Source: UBA1858 sp964636225
GTDB taxonomy: Bacteria > Pseudomonadota > Gammaproteobacteria > UBA4575
Assembly (NCBI GenBank): GCA_964636225.1
Contig: CAZWQM010000035.1
Coordinates: forward strand, 1 to 11,158
Length of the DNA stretch: 11,158 bases
Direction: 5' to 3'
The notes beneath the pieces are model-generated. The model did no database searches and was not told the origin of the DNA. It saw only the letters and a program-made list of their open reading frames with translations. This document shows positions 1-8,400 of this stretch, piece by piece (within the stretch, counting starts at the first letter, position 1; every line of letters starts with the position of its first letter). The position numbers and the translations under genes were made by a program.

Positions 1-1
1 T

Positions 2-880
2 GGCGGCGGTGGTGGCGTAACGACCACATTTGGTTTGCGAGATCTTGACAATGATGAATCACTAAGAGCAACTTCGCTTTCGGCCGAATACGAAGCCACA
101 CTCATCGATAAATTAGACCTGGTTATTGGTGGTGGACGACACTGGCAGAACCCCAAGGGTTTAAGTAACGACAGCGCAAGTAGCTATATACTAGGCTTAA
201 ACTATCACGCGACGTCGCATTTCGACTTGCATGGATCCAGAGTGCGCAAAGTTAGAATGCCTTCAATCCGTAATTTATTTGATGAAGATCGTGGTAATAC
301 GAATTTGAAACCTGAAATTCTGAAAGGCTTTGAAACAGGAATGCGTTACACATTTCCAGATTCAAAGTCTGTCGTAGATGTCACAGGTTTCTATTATGAT
401 GTTGAGGATTTCATTCGCGGAGATCGTAATACAGATCTTTTTGAAAATGTTGAAGAGTCACGTATAAAAGGAATTGAACTAAGTACAGCAACAACGCTTA
501 CTTCAAAACTGGATGCACGTGTCAGCCTCAGCCTACAGGACAGCAAGGATAAAACAGGCAATGGAATCGAACAGCTGGCCAATACACCAGAAAAGATTCT
601 GAACCTGAACCTTGACTATTCTATCAATGAAAGATTAACCGCACATGCCTCATATTTGCGAATAGAGGATCAGTACTATTACACTCGAAATGAACCCTTT
701 GTCAAAGCAAGACTGGACAATAGTAATCGAGTAGACTTGCGCTTAATGTGGGAACCACTAACCATACCGTTCTCGGCCTTCATAAATATGCATAACATTT
801 TGGATGAAGACTATGAAGATGAATATGCATTGCCTCAGGCGGGAAGAATGATATCTGCCGGCATTACCTGGCACAACTAA
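2..880 (+). CDS. TonB-dependent outer-membrane receptor, C-terminal part (5' end outside window)
   Basis: The frame is open from the left edge of the window, so only the last 292 residues of the protein are visible. They have the look of the second half of a TonB-dependent receptor beta barrel: alternating polar and aromatic strands, the conserved stretch NLKPEILKGFETGMRY (a variant of the family's NPxLKPE...E motif), a repeat of the R-x-K-G-I-E-L type strand, and the terminal pattern of a NILDEDY loop followed by a last strand ending in GITWHN. Such receptors import siderophores, vitamin B12 or other scarce ligands across the outer membrane using TonB energy. The plug domain and TonB box, which would help name the ligand, lie outside the window. 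The next gene starts 18 bases downstream on the same strand, suggesting an operon. The family call is firm; the substrate is unknown. Confidence 0.9.
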   Translation, partial: GGGGGVTTTFGLRDLDNDESLRATSLSAEYEATLIDKLDLVIGGGRHWQNPKGLSNDSASSYILGLNYHATSHFDLHGSRVRKVRMPSIRNLFDEDRGNTNLKPEILKGFETGMRYTFPDSKSVVDVTGFYYDVEDFIRGDRNTDLFENVEESRIKGIELSTATTLTSKLDARVSLSLQDSKDKTGNGIEQLANTPEKILNLNLDYSINERLTAHASYLRIEDQYYYTRNEPFVKARLDNSNRVDLRLMWEPLTIPFSAFINMHNILDEDYEDEYALPQAGRMISAGITWHN

Positions 881-898
881 CCATATACAGAGAAATTT

Positions 899-1633
899 GT
901 GCAAACGTTATTAATTGGTATCGATGATACAGACAACCTGGAAACTCGAGGCACAGGCTACCATGCCCGCCAGCTCATGGACCAGTTGCATAAGCACAAT
1001 CTTGCTCAAGTCACCGGAGTTACACGGCATCAATTGTTTTTTGATGATCGTGTTCCTTATACGTCACACAACAGTTCTGCCTGTTTATCCACCCTATTTG
1101 ATGGCGATATCGATACACTAGTTAACTTCTGCAAAACGTTTATGTTAAGTATTGCTGCAGAAGGATCAGATGTAGGTTTATGCATAGCAAATACTCAACA
1201 AGCCGAAGCGGCCACAGATTTTGGACATCGAGCAAAAACCGAGATCGTTACGCAGTCTCAGGCACAGGAATTAGCCGAGAAAATGAATATACATCTATAC
1301 GGCTTAACTGGCGATCACCAAGGTATTATTGGTGCATTATCTGCTTGCGGACTGTTTGTTGATGGAAATGATGGGCGTTACATCTGGGCTAAGGGTGTAC
1401 GAGAACATGCCAATGAAACACTTCCAATGCATACATTAATCAATGTTATAGGGATTGATCAGGTGAGTGTACATAATGGCAACCGATTAACTGTTAAAGA
1501 AGCAACAATTGCCTTAGGCCCTTGGCCAAGACCTATACGTAAAAATAATCAGTCTGAATTATTAGTGGAGAAAATTGATGAGAACCGTTACCAAGTCCTG
1601 GGAAAAGACATTATCAAAGCTATTCGTCCTTGA
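899..1633 (+). CDS. TiaS-like GIDDTD-domain protein (truncated relative to archaeal TiaS)
   Basis: 244 residues from a GTG start, with a CAGAGA-type ribosome binding site just upstream. Residues 7-12 read GIDDTD, the acidic ATP-site motif of archaeal TiaS (tRNA-Ile2 2-agmatinylcytidine synthetase). VPYTSHNSSA (52-61) matches the family's VPYKTxGNGA region, and GLTGDHQGIIGALSACGL (135-152) matches its conserved GxxRGxIGALAAxG element. This covers the kinase-like and ferredoxin-like domains. The OB-fold and zinc ribbon that carry tRNA and agmatine recognition in the roughly 420-residue archaeal enzyme are absent. Bacteria normally modify this tRNA with TilS and lysidine, so a tRNA role is unlikely here. 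By inference it is an ATP-dependent enzyme acting on another small substrate, perhaps the ligand handled by the neighbouring receptor and membrane protein. The domain similarity is recalled from motifs, not from a search. Confidence 0.7.
   Translation: MQTLLIGIDDTDNLETRGTGYHARQLMDQLHKHNLAQVTGVTRHQLFFDDRVPYTSHNSSACLSTLFDGDIDTLVNFCKTFMLSIAAEGSDVGLCIANTQQAEAATDFGHRAKTEIVTQSQAQELAEKMNIHLYGLTGDHQGIIGALSACGLFVDGNDGRYIWAKGVREHANETLPMHTLINVIGIDQVSVHNGNRLTVKEATIALGPWPRPIRKNNQSELLVEKIDENRYQVLGKDIIKAIRP
1565..1570 (+). promoter_or_regulatory. Ribosome binding site deciding the start of the membrane-protein gene
   Basis: GTGGAG lies seven bases before an ATG at 1578, inside the end of the TiaS-like gene. 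It favours this ATG over the TTG at 1575. I saw no ATG, GTG or TTG between 1578 and the end of the upstream gene in this frame. The position implies translational coupling of the two genes. Confidence 0.6.
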
Positions 1634-2153
1634 TAATCAACAGCTTAGCATACCAAGCCTGCTCCTCCTAGGCACTATTGCGGGTCTAATGTATACCCAT
1701 CTACGTTACCCTCTCAACATTCCAGGACATCATGGGCTAGAGTGGATGGCATTGGTCATGTTTGGTCGCTGCTTATCTTCACAACGTTATGCTGCAACAA
1801 TATTAGCCACAGGTGCCGTGGCAGGCTATTTAGCACAAATCCCTTTATTATCTTTAACAAATGAATTCAAGCCAGTGTTTGTATTTTTAATATCCGGATT
1901 TTTTGCAGATACAATTTATTGCCAATGCAGCGGTAAACTGCCCCATTTTATTAGCATAGCCCTTACAGGTGGCCTGGCGTTTATTACCAAACCCACCGCT
2001 ATGTACTTTCTCTTTTTAACTGCCAACATAAAAGTGGGCATGTTTTTAAAGCACCCGGACTATTTACCCTTTATAAGTCATTTTATGTTTGGCGCACTGG
2101 GCGCAATAGGTGGCGCTATGCTTGCCAAAGCCACAATGTCCATGACAAAATAA
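1578..2153 (+). CDS. Integral membrane protein resembling an ECF-type transporter S component
   Basis: 191 residues, strongly hydrophobic. Predicted membrane segments are at about 25-43, 55-66, 71-90, 99-115, 122-148 (possibly two) and 163-184, giving about six, the usual number and length for substrate-binding S components of energy-coupling-factor vitamin and metal transporters. The loop RYPLNIPGHHGLEWMALVMF (43-62) sits where BioY-like proteins carry their first conserved loop, and its His-His pair and Cys65 could touch a ligand or metal. No EcfA or EcfT genes are visible, but solitary S components such as some BioY and BtuM proteins are known. The start overlaps the TiaS-like gene by 56 bases, and the gene ends 38 bases before a convergent gene. 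By inference it is the inner-membrane step for the ligand taken up by the upstream TonB-dependent receptor. It could also be an unrelated six-helix membrane protein. Confidence 0.55.
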   Translation: MRTVTKSWEKTLSKLFVLDNQQLSIPSLLLLGTIAGLMYTHLRYPLNIPGHHGLEWMALVMFGRCLSSQRYAATILATGAVAGYLAQIPLLSLTNEFKPVFVFLISGFFADTIYCQCSGKLPHFISIALTGGLAFITKPTAMYFLFLTANIKVGMFLKHPDYLPFISHFMFGALGAIGGAMLAKATMSMTK

Positions 2154-2191
2154 AATTGAAAGCTTGAATCCTGGAGTATAGAAAATAGTAT

Positions 2192-2620
2192 TTATTTAGT
2201 TTCACCTATATGTAAATGTAATCTAGGTTTTTCTAGATTATGCTTTTCGGATAACACCCAAATTACAATTTCACCTTTGTAACCGGACTGACTATTGAGA
2301 CTTAGATAAATGTTTCCATTATCATCCGTTATTGCTTCTGATGGAGTGATGTAGACTTTATCTGCCCCAGGTGTAACTCGAAACGTGTAATTCAAATTAG
2401 CTATAGGTGTATTAATATCAGCTTTTTTATTAACAACGTTAAATGTCAAGCTTACTATTTCACCCGAAGGAATTCTGGCAGGCGCATCAATAAAAGATTC
2501 TACTATTTTTCCTGCGCTTGAAGAACGCAAGTAAAAGGTAGCAATTAATACAACAGCTAACGCAGCTACTATGAGTGGTACTTTGGTGAAACCATGATAT
2601 TTACCTGTAAAATACTGCAT
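2192..2620 (-). CDS. Small membrane-anchored protein with an Ig-like domain
   Basis: 142 residues from the ATG at 2620, which has an AGAGA ribosome binding site a few bases upstream. A longer frame opening at 2653 would start inside a terminator hairpin and is not preferred. Residues about 14-32 form one hydrophobic segment (VPLIVAALAVVLIATFYL) that would hold the protein in the inner membrane with the rest outside the cytoplasm. The remainder is predicted beta-rich, and the pattern ITDDNGNIYLSLNSQSGYKG resembles strands of bacterial Ig-like (Big_1/invasin-type) domains, where a T-D-x-x-G turn precedes a strand ending in G. A single such domain is too little to assign a job, but adhesion, envelope structure or binding to a partner protein are possible. 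It lies downstream of a decayed exported-protein gene on the same strand and faces the + strand operon end to end. No strict homologue recognised. Confidence 0.65.
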   Translation of the reverse strand: MQYFTGKYHGFTKVPLIVAALAVVLIATFYLRSSSAGKIVESFIDAPARIPSGEIVSLTFNVVNKKADINTPIANLNYTFRVTPGADKVYITPSEAITDDNGNIYLSLNSQSGYKGEIVIWVLSEKHNLEKPRLHLHIGETK

Positions 2621-2636
2621 TAGTATTCTCTTTTTC

Positions 2637-2666
2637 AAAAGAGCTGAGATCAATATATCTCAGCTC
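2637..2666 (-). terminator. Rho-independent terminator of the decayed gene
   Basis: A perfect 10-bp inverted repeat, GAGCTGAGAT and ATCTCAGCTC, is separated by six bases (2651-2656). On the - strand it is followed by TTTT. It lies 31 bases past the stop codon of the - strand pseudogene and just before the ribosome binding site of the next gene. The T run is short, so termination may be partial. Confidence 0.65.
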
Positions 2667-2696
2667 TATTATTAGCGAATAACAAATAGATTTTTA

Positions 2697-3368
2697 TTAT
2701 GACTGCGCAATATTGAATTTCTTATCCAAATTGTTCGGTTCCTGGTATAGCCAGTTAACTGCCTTACCTACTTCCGCATCATCTCTGCTCGTACCGCCAA
2801 TCAGCTTTCGCGAAGTATCTCTGACCGAATTGATTGAAATCACTCCTTCCTTGATTAATTTCTCATGCGCCAACATTGCCGCCTGTTCTATCTCCGTTGT
2901 TGCGATTCTGAGGTATTTGCCTGTATTAATGTAATTACCTTGTTCTTGAGATATTCTTGCACGTTATAAATGATATTTAGATAAAACCAAATTCGCACGT
3001 GCAAAAGTGTTATCTATCTTCTCAGTAGTAGCCACATCTTGCTAGATATCATCTGCTATCTTGTTTAACGAAGTTGCCACATTATTTATCTCATCCTTTA
3101 ATTTATCACTTGCATTTGTGGCACTTGTACGAAGTACAGAAGCTGTTCGCCTTGTATCCATGGCAGCAACACCCAGTTCTAGTTGTAAATATTTATAACG
3201 TGAAGTCGTCATATATAATTGTGGTAAACGAGACAGAATAACCCAGTCTTCTTCTACAATAGTGACAAGCTTGTCAACATCATTGGCATTGGATGCTTGA
3301 ACAATATTTACAATTTAAATTAATAATATTGTCATTAGCATATTTGAAAATTTGTAATTGTATTTCAT
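2697..3368 (-). pseudogene. Exported helical protein gene broken by three in-frame stop codons
   Basis: Read on the - strand from the ATG at 3366-3368, one frame runs 224 codons to a TAA at 2697-2699, broken only by TAA at codon 18 (3315-3317), TAG at codon 109 (3042-3044) and TAA at codon 135 (2964-2966). No frameshift is needed. The start has a good ribosome binding site, AGGAGA, at 3374-3379. The N terminus (MKYNYKFSNMLMTILLI, stop, IVNIVQASNA) looks like a signal peptide with a cleavage site after AxA-like residues. The rest is rich in Ala, Asp, Glu, Lys and Ser and looks helical and partly coiled-coil (about residues 75-175). All three stops could derive from Gln codons (CAA or CAG) by C-to-T change. 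Ordinary genes here end in TAA, TAG and TGA, so codon reassignment is not the explanation. Family not recognised. It sits upstream of the Ig-like protein gene, with a terminator between. Confidence 0.8.
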
Positions 3369-3602
3369 TAGAATCTCCTATACTGATTAATGTCATATTT
3401 TTTACTGCGTGACTGTCTTAATTAAAATAAAGATTTTTAAGTAAAATTATTAAGTATCATTCAAAACCCAATACAATAAATCACAATTAATTTTCATATA
3501 GCTTGATCTATCTTCCCAAATTCAGCCACCTAACACTCCGCTCTTTTGCTTACCGTTACGATCACTACCAGCACTCATAGTTCGATCAATTATGTGTTTC
3601 AT

Positions 3603-3617
3603 GTTAATTAAATGTTT
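3603..3617 (+). promoter_or_regulatory. ArcA-like site
   Basis: GTTAATTAAATGTTT matches 14 of 15 positions of the E. coli ArcA box as I recall it (GTTAATTAAATGTTA). The surrounding sequence is AT-rich, and it is unknown whether this organism has ArcA, so this may be chance. It lies about 60 bases from the FNR-like palindrome, which makes a redox-responsive control region possible. Confidence 0.35.
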
Positions 3618-3676
3618 TTATATGTAATATTGGTAATATCAAAAACGCATTCTCATAATATAAAAACGCCAGGGTA

Positions 3677-3690
3677 ATGATGCGCATCAA
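3677..3690. promoter_or_regulatory. FNR/Anr-like palindrome
   Basis: ATGATGCGCATCAA matches the FNR consensus TTGAT-N4-ATCAA at nine of ten specified bases, and the inner 12 bases (3678-3689) form a perfect palindrome. On the + strand, TATTGT at 3713-3718 lies where a -10 hexamer would fall for a class II FNR promoter (site centred 41.5 bases before the start, near 3725). On the - strand a weaker GAGAAT (3649-3654) lies at the mirrored distance, so the direction is undecided. Target could be the + strand small frame at 3804 or the - strand pseudogene. Confidence 0.45.
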
Positions 3691-3803
3691 ATTCGACGCA
3701 TGTTAATGAATTTATTGTAATTTTCTGTCGATTACATTGATGTATAAACAGTTTTTTTTAAATTACATACACCCTGCTGAACAAGTAATTAAAACCATCC
3801 GGC

Positions 3804-3926
3804 ATGAATGCCTATATCAAACATAGTTTTGAAGTTTCTTTGACTGAAAAGCAAACTGGGCGATTTTACCGGTTATCATTGCAATCACCGTTTGCATGGT
3901 TCACCAAATGGAAAGATGCCCGTTAA
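3804..3926 (+). CDS. Possible 40-residue small protein
   Basis: A frame from ATG to TAA encodes 40 residues, opening MNAYIKHSFEVSLTEKQTGR and ending FAWFTKWKDAR. The mix of aromatic, charged and Pro residues looks more protein-like than random AT-rich sequence, and it lies about 80 bases downstream of a possible FNR-controlled promoter start. Against it, there is no clear ribosome binding site, an in-frame stop lies just upstream (3786), and I recognise no homologue. It may be a real small protein, a remnant of a longer gene, or chance. Confidence 0.25.
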   Translation: MNAYIKHSFEVSLTEKQTGRFYRLSLQSPFAWFTKWKDAR

Positions 3927-4063
3927 GTTTTTAAAAAGACGACATCTCACAGACTAGCCAATAATCATTTACCATCACATTGTCGTATAGGGATTCAGTT
4001 TGCAATTCCGGCTTGGATGACAACTCGTTATACATATCATTATTGCGTCACTCTATAACATTA

Positions 4064-5419
4064 TCAAAACACACCTAATGATTTATATAGTCGAACGAGA
4101 CTTTCAGATTGTGCCGCTTGCGCAGTCACTAACTCGCTGTCTGCGTCATTGACCGTACGCTGCGAATCCAGAACATCAAGAAAGGATATCTCGCCTTCCT
4201 TAAATAACTGAGTTGAAAGTTGCAATACCTTATCCGCATTAACATAAGCATTAAATAAAGCCACTCTACGAATATTAATTTTCGAGTAATCATTCAATGC
4301 ATTTTCCACTTCAGAAACGGCGCCGAGAATGCTTTTACGGTATTCCTGAAAAGCCTCCAATTCTAATGCTTTAGCCGCATCAATCCTGCCTTCAATGCGC
4401 CCGAAATCCAGCAGTGAAAATGCACCACCCAGAAAAATACTCCATACCGTTGTTGAATTGATTGATACATTATCTGTAATCCCATAAAAAGCACCAACAT
4501 TAAAATGAGGAAATATTGATGCGCTTTCTGCTGCTGTGACTGCAGATCTTGATTGCAGTCTTAACATAGCTGCCTGAATATCGGGTCGCTGGGTTAATAC
4601 ATTTGCAGGACTTATTAACACACCGCTTACATCCCCACCTGGAATGTTATCTTCATAATGAATATGTTGGTTCACTTCTTCAGGTAACAAACCTGTGAGT
4701 ATTGTCAGTTGAAGTTGTGCATTAATAACAAGCCTTTCAAATTGAGGTATTGATGCTTTAGTGGTATTGACCAGGTTACTGGCACGCTCCACATCAAGTT
4801 GCGGCGCTTCTCCAACACTGAACTGATTTTGAATTAATGAAAGCGTCTCTTCCTGTATTTTTAAATTATTCTCAGCTATCACTTTCCTTTTTTGAAATTC
4901 ACGCACTCGAATATAGGTGCGGGCCACATCACCAATCAGTGTTAAAGTCACATTTCTAGATTCTTCTTCAGCTGTAGCGATATTTAAGTCTGCGGATTTA
5001 ACACGCTGTCTATTTTCACCAAAAACATCCAGTTCAAATGAAGCATCAAACCTTGCATCATAAAGATTATCTGAGTTTTCATTTCCAACGTCTTTTCGGC
5101 CTTTCGTACCGAGTACCTCGACCTGTGGAAAGAAAACCGAACGTTGAGTACGTTGCAACCCTCTTGCCTGGTTGATTCGTATCTTGGCAATTTCACGATC
5201 TGGGCTGTGCTCAAGCGCGATTGCAACCAAATCATTTAATGTGGGGTCATTAAATTTTTTCCACCAGGATTCGAGGTCACTAACATCGACTTCTTGGATA
5301 GCACGATTCTCATTTTGCGACCATTGGCTGGGTTGTTCCGGCTGTTCTTTTATCGTATCTGTCCCGGAACAACCCTGAAGCAGTATTGCTGCAATAAATA
5401 GCAACTTTCTTATCATCAT
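4064..5419 (-). CDS. RND efflux outer-membrane channel, NodT-family lipoprotein
   Basis: 451 residues. The N terminus MMIRKLLFIAAILLQGCSG is a lipoprotein signal with the lipobox LLQGC and Cys17 as the lipidated residue; Ser at +2 fits outer-membrane sorting. The body shows the two repeated outer-membrane-efflux-protein domains, with the markers SWWKKFNDPTLNDLV near residue 52, SPDREIAKIRINQARG at about 75-90, LTQRPDIQAAMLRLQS in the middle (the family's RPDIxxAExxL motif), and LDVLDSQRTVNDADSELV near the end. Such proteins form a trimeric barrel and periplasmic tunnel, completing the pump with the adaptor and permease encoded upstream. The start overlaps the permease stop codon as ATGA (5416-5419), a usual sign of translational coupling. 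OprN of the MexEF-OprN pump is the nearest well-known type by context, but the exact orthology is not certain. Confidence 0.93.
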   Translation of the reverse strand: MMIRKLLFIAAILLQGCSGTDTIKEQPEQPSQWSQNENRAIQEVDVSDLESWWKKFNDPTLNDLVAIALEHSPDREIAKIRINQARGLQRTQRSVFFPQVEVLGTKGRKDVGNENSDNLYDARFDASFELDVFGENRQRVKSADLNIATAEEESRNVTLTLIGDVARTYIRVREFQKRKVIAENNLKIQEETLSLIQNQFSVGEAPQLDVERASNLVNTTKASIPQFERLVINAQLQLTILTGLLPEEVNQHIHYEDNIPGGDVSGVLISPANVLTQRPDIQAAMLRLQSRSAVTAAESASIFPHFNVGAFYGITDNVSINSTTVWSIFLGGAFSLLDFGRIEGRIDAAKALELEAFQEYRKSILGAVSEVENALNDYSKINIRRVALFNAYVNADKVLQLSTQLFKEGEISFLDVLDSQRTVNDADSELVTAQAAQSESLVRLYKSLGVF

Positions 5420-8400
5420 GAATCTTCTTGCAATGTTGATACTTTTTTGCGGCCAACGGCGATCTCAATTTTTCTGACCAGCACATAAAATACAGGTGTG
5501 AAAATTAAGCCGAATAGGGTCACACCGATCATGCCTGAAAAGACAGCAATGCCGATGGCTTGCCGCATTTCTGCACCGGGCCCTGTCGCGAACGCGAGTG
5601 GAGTCACGCCCATAATAAAGGCAAGTGATGTCATAAGTATCGGACGCAAACGTAATTTCGAAGCATTAATAGTAGCTTCGATGAGTTCCACGCCCTGCTT
5701 TTCTAATTCTCGAGCAAACTCAACAATCAGAATTGCGTTTTTACTCGCAAGTCCTGCTAACACGAACAAACTTATTTGTGTAAATATATTGTTGTCACCA
5801 CCGCTGATATATATACCAATTAGTGCCGATAAAATGGCCATGGGTACGATGAGAATGACGGCTAGCGGAAGCGCCAAACTCTCATACTGCGCCGCAAGTA
5901 CCAGAAAAACCAATAAGATGCATAACGGAAAAATATAAACCGCTGTATTTCCCGCCAGGACTTGCTGATAAGTGAGTTCAGTCCATTCAAAGTCCATCCC
6001 CGGCGGCAAGACTTTTTGTAGGATTTCAGTAATGGCATCTTTAGCCTCACCACTTGAATAGCCCGCTTTCGCGTTTCCATTCAGATCTGCACTTCGATAC
6101 GCGTTATAGCGAATAACCGTATCTGGACCAAACGTTTCACTTAGCTCAACTACCGCACCCAGTGGAACCATCTCGCCTTCAAAGTTTTTTGTTTTCAGTC
6201 GCAGGACATCCTGAGGCGAATCACGAAATTCATCATCCGCTTGTGCAATCACCTGGTACGTCCGACCAAAGCGGTTGAAGTCATTAATGTAGAGTGAGCC
6301 AAGGTAAATTTGCATGGTACGAAAAATATCATCCACTGGCACACCTAACTGGAATGCTTTGGTACGATCCACATCCGCATGAATTTGCGGCACGTTAACA
6401 TTGTAACTGGAGTAAACATCTGTCAACACGGGATTCTGATAAGCCTCGTTGGTCACAGCTTGCATCGCTTGACTCAAAGCTTCATAGCCCTGATCCAATC
6501 GATCTTCGACCTGCAACTTAAACCCTCCGGTATTTCCCAGTCCCCTTACCGGAGGCGAAGGGAAAATTGCAATAAACGCATCATTGATCTGACTAAATTT
6601 TTGTTGCAGATCATTGGCAATGGCAAAGCCATTTAAGTGAGGTGCCTTGCGTTTATCAAAATCGTCAAGGGTGACAAACACAATCCCTGCACTGGATGAG
6701 TTAATAAACCCATTGATGGACAAACCCGGAAATGCAACGGCACCGGTAACACCTTCTTGTTGAAGTGCAATTTCAGACATCTCACGAATTACTTCTTCAG
6801 TACGTTCAAGGGTTGCTCCCGATGGCAGTTGTGCAAAGCTAATCAGATATTGCTTGTCTTGTGCTGGCACAAAACCTGAAGGTATCAATTTAAATAATCC
6901 AAGTGCACTGACGGATAATCCAATAAAGATGACAAGCAAAACCATTTTACGCCCAATAAATTTTGTGACGCCACGCGTATACATGGCTTGACCACGATAA
7001 AATCCATGATTAAATCGCTTAAAAAACCAGCCAAATAAAAAATCCATCCCACGTGTTAACCCATCTTTTTTACTGCCTCGTGGCTGTAATAATAATGCCG
7101 ACATTGCAGGACTGAGTGTTAACGAATTAAATGTCGAAATAATGGTTGCAATGGCAATAGTGAGTGCGAACTGTTGATAAAACTGCCCTGTTAATCCACT
7201 GACAAACGCGATCGGTATAAATACACCTGCCAATACCAAAGAGGTGGCAATAATGGGCCCTGTCACCTCTTTCATCGCTTGCACGGTCGCATTTCTTGGG
7301 CTTTTACCCTCGCGAATATTTCGCTCAACGTTTTCTACTACGACAATTGCATCATCCACTACGATACCAATGGCAAGTATCAATCCAAATAAAGACAAAA
7401 CATTAATCGAAAAACCAAACAGGTACATAAAGCTAAATGTACCGATAATGGACACGGGCACTGCAAGTAGTGGGATAATCGAAGCACGCCAGGTCTGCAA
7501 AAACACGATCACAACCAGGACAACCAATGCGACGGCTTCGAGTAACGTCGCGATTACAGCCTTTATAGAACCACTTACAAAAACCGTGGGGTCATAAACT
7601 ACAGAATAATCGACGTCCTCAGGAAAAGATGCCTTGAGCTCCTTCATTGTCGCCCTGACGTCTCTTGAGATATTTAGCGCATTCGCACCCGGAGATGCAA
7701 AAATTGGAATCGCTACGGCGGGCTTGTTATTTAGCAGTGAACGCAATGCATAGGATTGCGCATCCAATTCAATACGGGCGACATCTTTTAATAGTGTCAC
7801 CACGCCATTGTCATCGCGTTTGACTACAATTTTCTCGAACTCTTCTGGACTTTCCAAACGACCCTGAGCCCGTATAGGCAACTGAAACTGTGCATTTTCA
7901 GGGTACGGTGGTCCTCCCACTATCCCTGCTGCGACTTGAATATTTTGAGTACGGATAGCCTCTATGACTTCACTAGCCGTTAAATCCCGCTCTGCGATTC
8001 GCTCTGGATTAAGCCATATACGCATGGCGTAATCGCCAGAACCAAACAGTCTGACCTGCCCAACACCCTCGATTCTTGAGAGCTGGTCTTTCACATTCAG
8101 AGTCGCATAGTTGCGCAGATAGAGCATGTCATAGCGCTCATTGGGAGAACGCAAGTGAACTACCATTGTCAGGTCGGGAGAACTTTTTACGGTGACGACG
8201 CCAAGCTGGCGGGTGATTTCCGGGAGCCTAGGTAAGGCTTGTGATACCCGATTCTCTACTAACTGCTGTGCCAGATCCGGGTCGGTGCCAATCGCAAAGG
8301 TAATAGTTAAACTTAGTGTTCCATCTGTTGTGGCTAATGAATTCATATACAACATATCTTCAACACCATTAATTTGTTCTTCGAGCGGTGTTGCAACTGT

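Larger units (their letters stand above)
3369..4063. other. About 700-base AT-rich intergenic region with palindromic sites
   Basis: No established gene lies here. It precedes the decayed gene and follows the end of the efflux operon, both on the - strand. It holds an ArcA-like sequence, an FNR-like palindrome, an inverted repeat TGTAAT-N9-ATTACA (3716-3736) and one possible 40-codon frame on the + strand, listed separately. I found no convincing stem plus T run downstream of the efflux operon. Its low GC content makes chance matches to AT-rich motifs likely. Confidence 0.6.

Noticed and set aside
2154..2191. Bidirectional terminator between the convergent genes
   Set aside because: I found no inverted repeat with a usable stem in these 38 bases.
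2713..2934. 73-codon + strand open frame
   Set aside because: It lies antisense to the C-terminal part of the - strand pseudogene, whose frame, ribosome binding site and signal peptide make sense. The + strand frame has no ribosome binding site or recognisable domain.
2697..3368. Stop-codon reassignment as the cause of the three in-frame stops
   Set aside because: TAA, TAG and TGA all end ordinary genes in this window, and Gln in intact genes uses CAA and CAG.
3649..3663. Possible Fur box (GCATTCTCATAAT)
   Set aside because: Only one half resembles the consensus and the other half does not match, so chance in AT-rich sequence is the better explanation.
4016..4056. Possible terminator of the efflux operon (GTTATA...TATAAC)
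   Set aside because: The arms are six AT-rich bases with a long loop and no following T run.
5498..5938. 146-codon + strand open frame inside the permease gene
   Set aside because: It is fully antisense to the conserved C-terminal membrane domain of the permease. The same holds for other + strand frames at 6379-6636, 7244-7597 and 8192-8596.
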